Shown here one piece after another: positions 6,592 through 7,081 of a stretch of DNA of 7,081 nucleotides. Source of the DNA: HGM05232 sp044433325 (GTDB lineage Bacteria; Bacteroidota; Bacteroidia; Bacteroidales; Muribaculaceae). The stretch lies in contig JAWXTT010000113.1 in assembly GCA_044433325.1 (NCBI GenBank), positions 1-7,081 of the forward strand, written 5' to 3'. Numbering within the stretch: position 1 is the first letter of the stretch; every line of letters starts with the position of its first letter. The position numbers and the translations under genes are program-made. Under the pieces are notes generated by a model that was given only the letters and a program-made list of their open reading frames with translations, was not told the DNA's origin and searched no databases.

Positions 6592-7081
6592 ATGGGAAAC
6601 GAGAAAGTTAAATGCCTAATTATTGGCTCAGGACCAGCTGGATATACATCAGCAATATACACCTCACGTGCAAATATCACTCCAGTACTTTATGAAGGGA
6701 TACAACCAGGAGGACAGTTAACCACAACTACTGATATTGAGAATTTCCCAGGCTATCCTGAGGGGATTGGTGGTTTTGAGATGATGGAACAGTTACGCAC
6801 ACAAGCCATACGTTTCGGTGCAGATGTACGTCACGGAATAATCCAAGCAGTCAAATTTTGCGAAGATAGACTACTAGCCTATGTTGAAGATGGAACAGTT
6901 ATCGAGGCAGACTCAGTGATAATAGCCACAGGAGCATCAGCTAAATATCTAGGCTTAGAGGATGAAAAGAAATATGCAGGGATGGGAGTATCAGCATGCG
7001 CAACATGTGACGGATTCTTCTATCGCAAGAAACGTGTAGCAGTAGTTGGTGGCGGTGAAACAGCGTGTGAAGAGGCTGTTT
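6592..7081 (+). CDS. trxB: Thioredoxin-disulfide reductase, N-terminal part (3' end outside window)
   Basis: TrxB is a cytosolic FAD enzyme that uses NADPH to reduce thioredoxin. The first 163 codons are present, about half of the usual 310-320, with the frame open to the window end. The FAD-binding Rossmann motif GSGPAG is at residues 12-17. It is followed by GGQL, IENFPGYPEG and the IIATGAS segment, and then the redox-active pair in SACATCDGFFY with Cys136 and Cys139. The NADPH domain opens with VVGGGETACEEA (G153-G155), where GGGDSAMEEA is more usual. The ATG at 6592 gives the expected short lead before the first beta strand (VKCLIIG) and follows the lolA-like stop by 19 bp without a terminator-like hairpin, so it is probably in the same transcription unit. 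A ferredoxin-NADP reductase of the TrxB-like type is excluded by the CATC pair. Confidence 0.96.
   Translation, partial: MGNEKVKCLIIGSGPAGYTSAIYTSRANITPVLYEGIQPGGQLTTTTDIENFPGYPEGIGGFEMMEQLRTQAIRFGADVRHGIIQAVKFCEDRLLAYVEDGTVIEADSVIIATGASAKYLGLEDEKKYAGMGVSACATCDGFFYRKKRVAVVGGGETACEEAV

Overview
The window is AT-rich bacterial chromosome with six genes on the plus strand. In order they are the 3' end of dxs, trkA, trkH, ftsK, a lolA-like gene and the 5' half of trxB. No tRNA, rRNA, CRISPR array or transposase gene is visible. The gene set and protein types point to a member of Bacteroidota, probably Bacteroidales. The reasons are an FtsK of about 800 residues with four membrane helices, a LolA-like protein ending in a VIDLR tail, few Shine-Dalgarno-like sites and A-rich leaders, and a gene order (dxs-trkA-trkH, ftsK-lolA-trxB) that I associate with this group from memory. 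The taxonomic call is inference.

Positions 3-1920: the last 194 codons of dxs (isoprenoid precursor synthesis) run into trkA with one base between stop and start, so the two are surely co-transcribed. trkA encodes the cytosolic nucleotide-binding gating subunit of a Trk potassium channel, and trkH (2043-3518) encodes its membrane pore. Positions 1921-2042, between trkA and trkH, are the only sizeable intergenic space and the most unusual part of the window. They hold a 115-bp segment bounded by 20-bp inverted repeats (19 of 20 matching) and flanked by a direct TAA repeat. Removing it would leave trkA and trkH four bases apart. Inside are a strong imperfect hairpin and two very short reading frames linked to each other and to the trkH start by ATGA overlaps.

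Positions 3557-7081: ftsK (DNA translocase of cell division), the lolA-like gene (periplasmic lipoprotein carrier) and trxB (thioredoxin reductase, cut by the window end) are tightly spaced: 38 bp after trkH, then 4 bp (or an 11-bp overlap), then 19 bp. They have no visible terminators or promoters between them and are probably one transcription unit, possibly continuous with trkH.

The genes are housekeeping functions in an ordinary arrangement. I see no new multigene system. What deserves a second look is the trkA-trkH junction, which looks like a small non-autonomous mobile element (MITE-like) or a structured leader controlling trkH.
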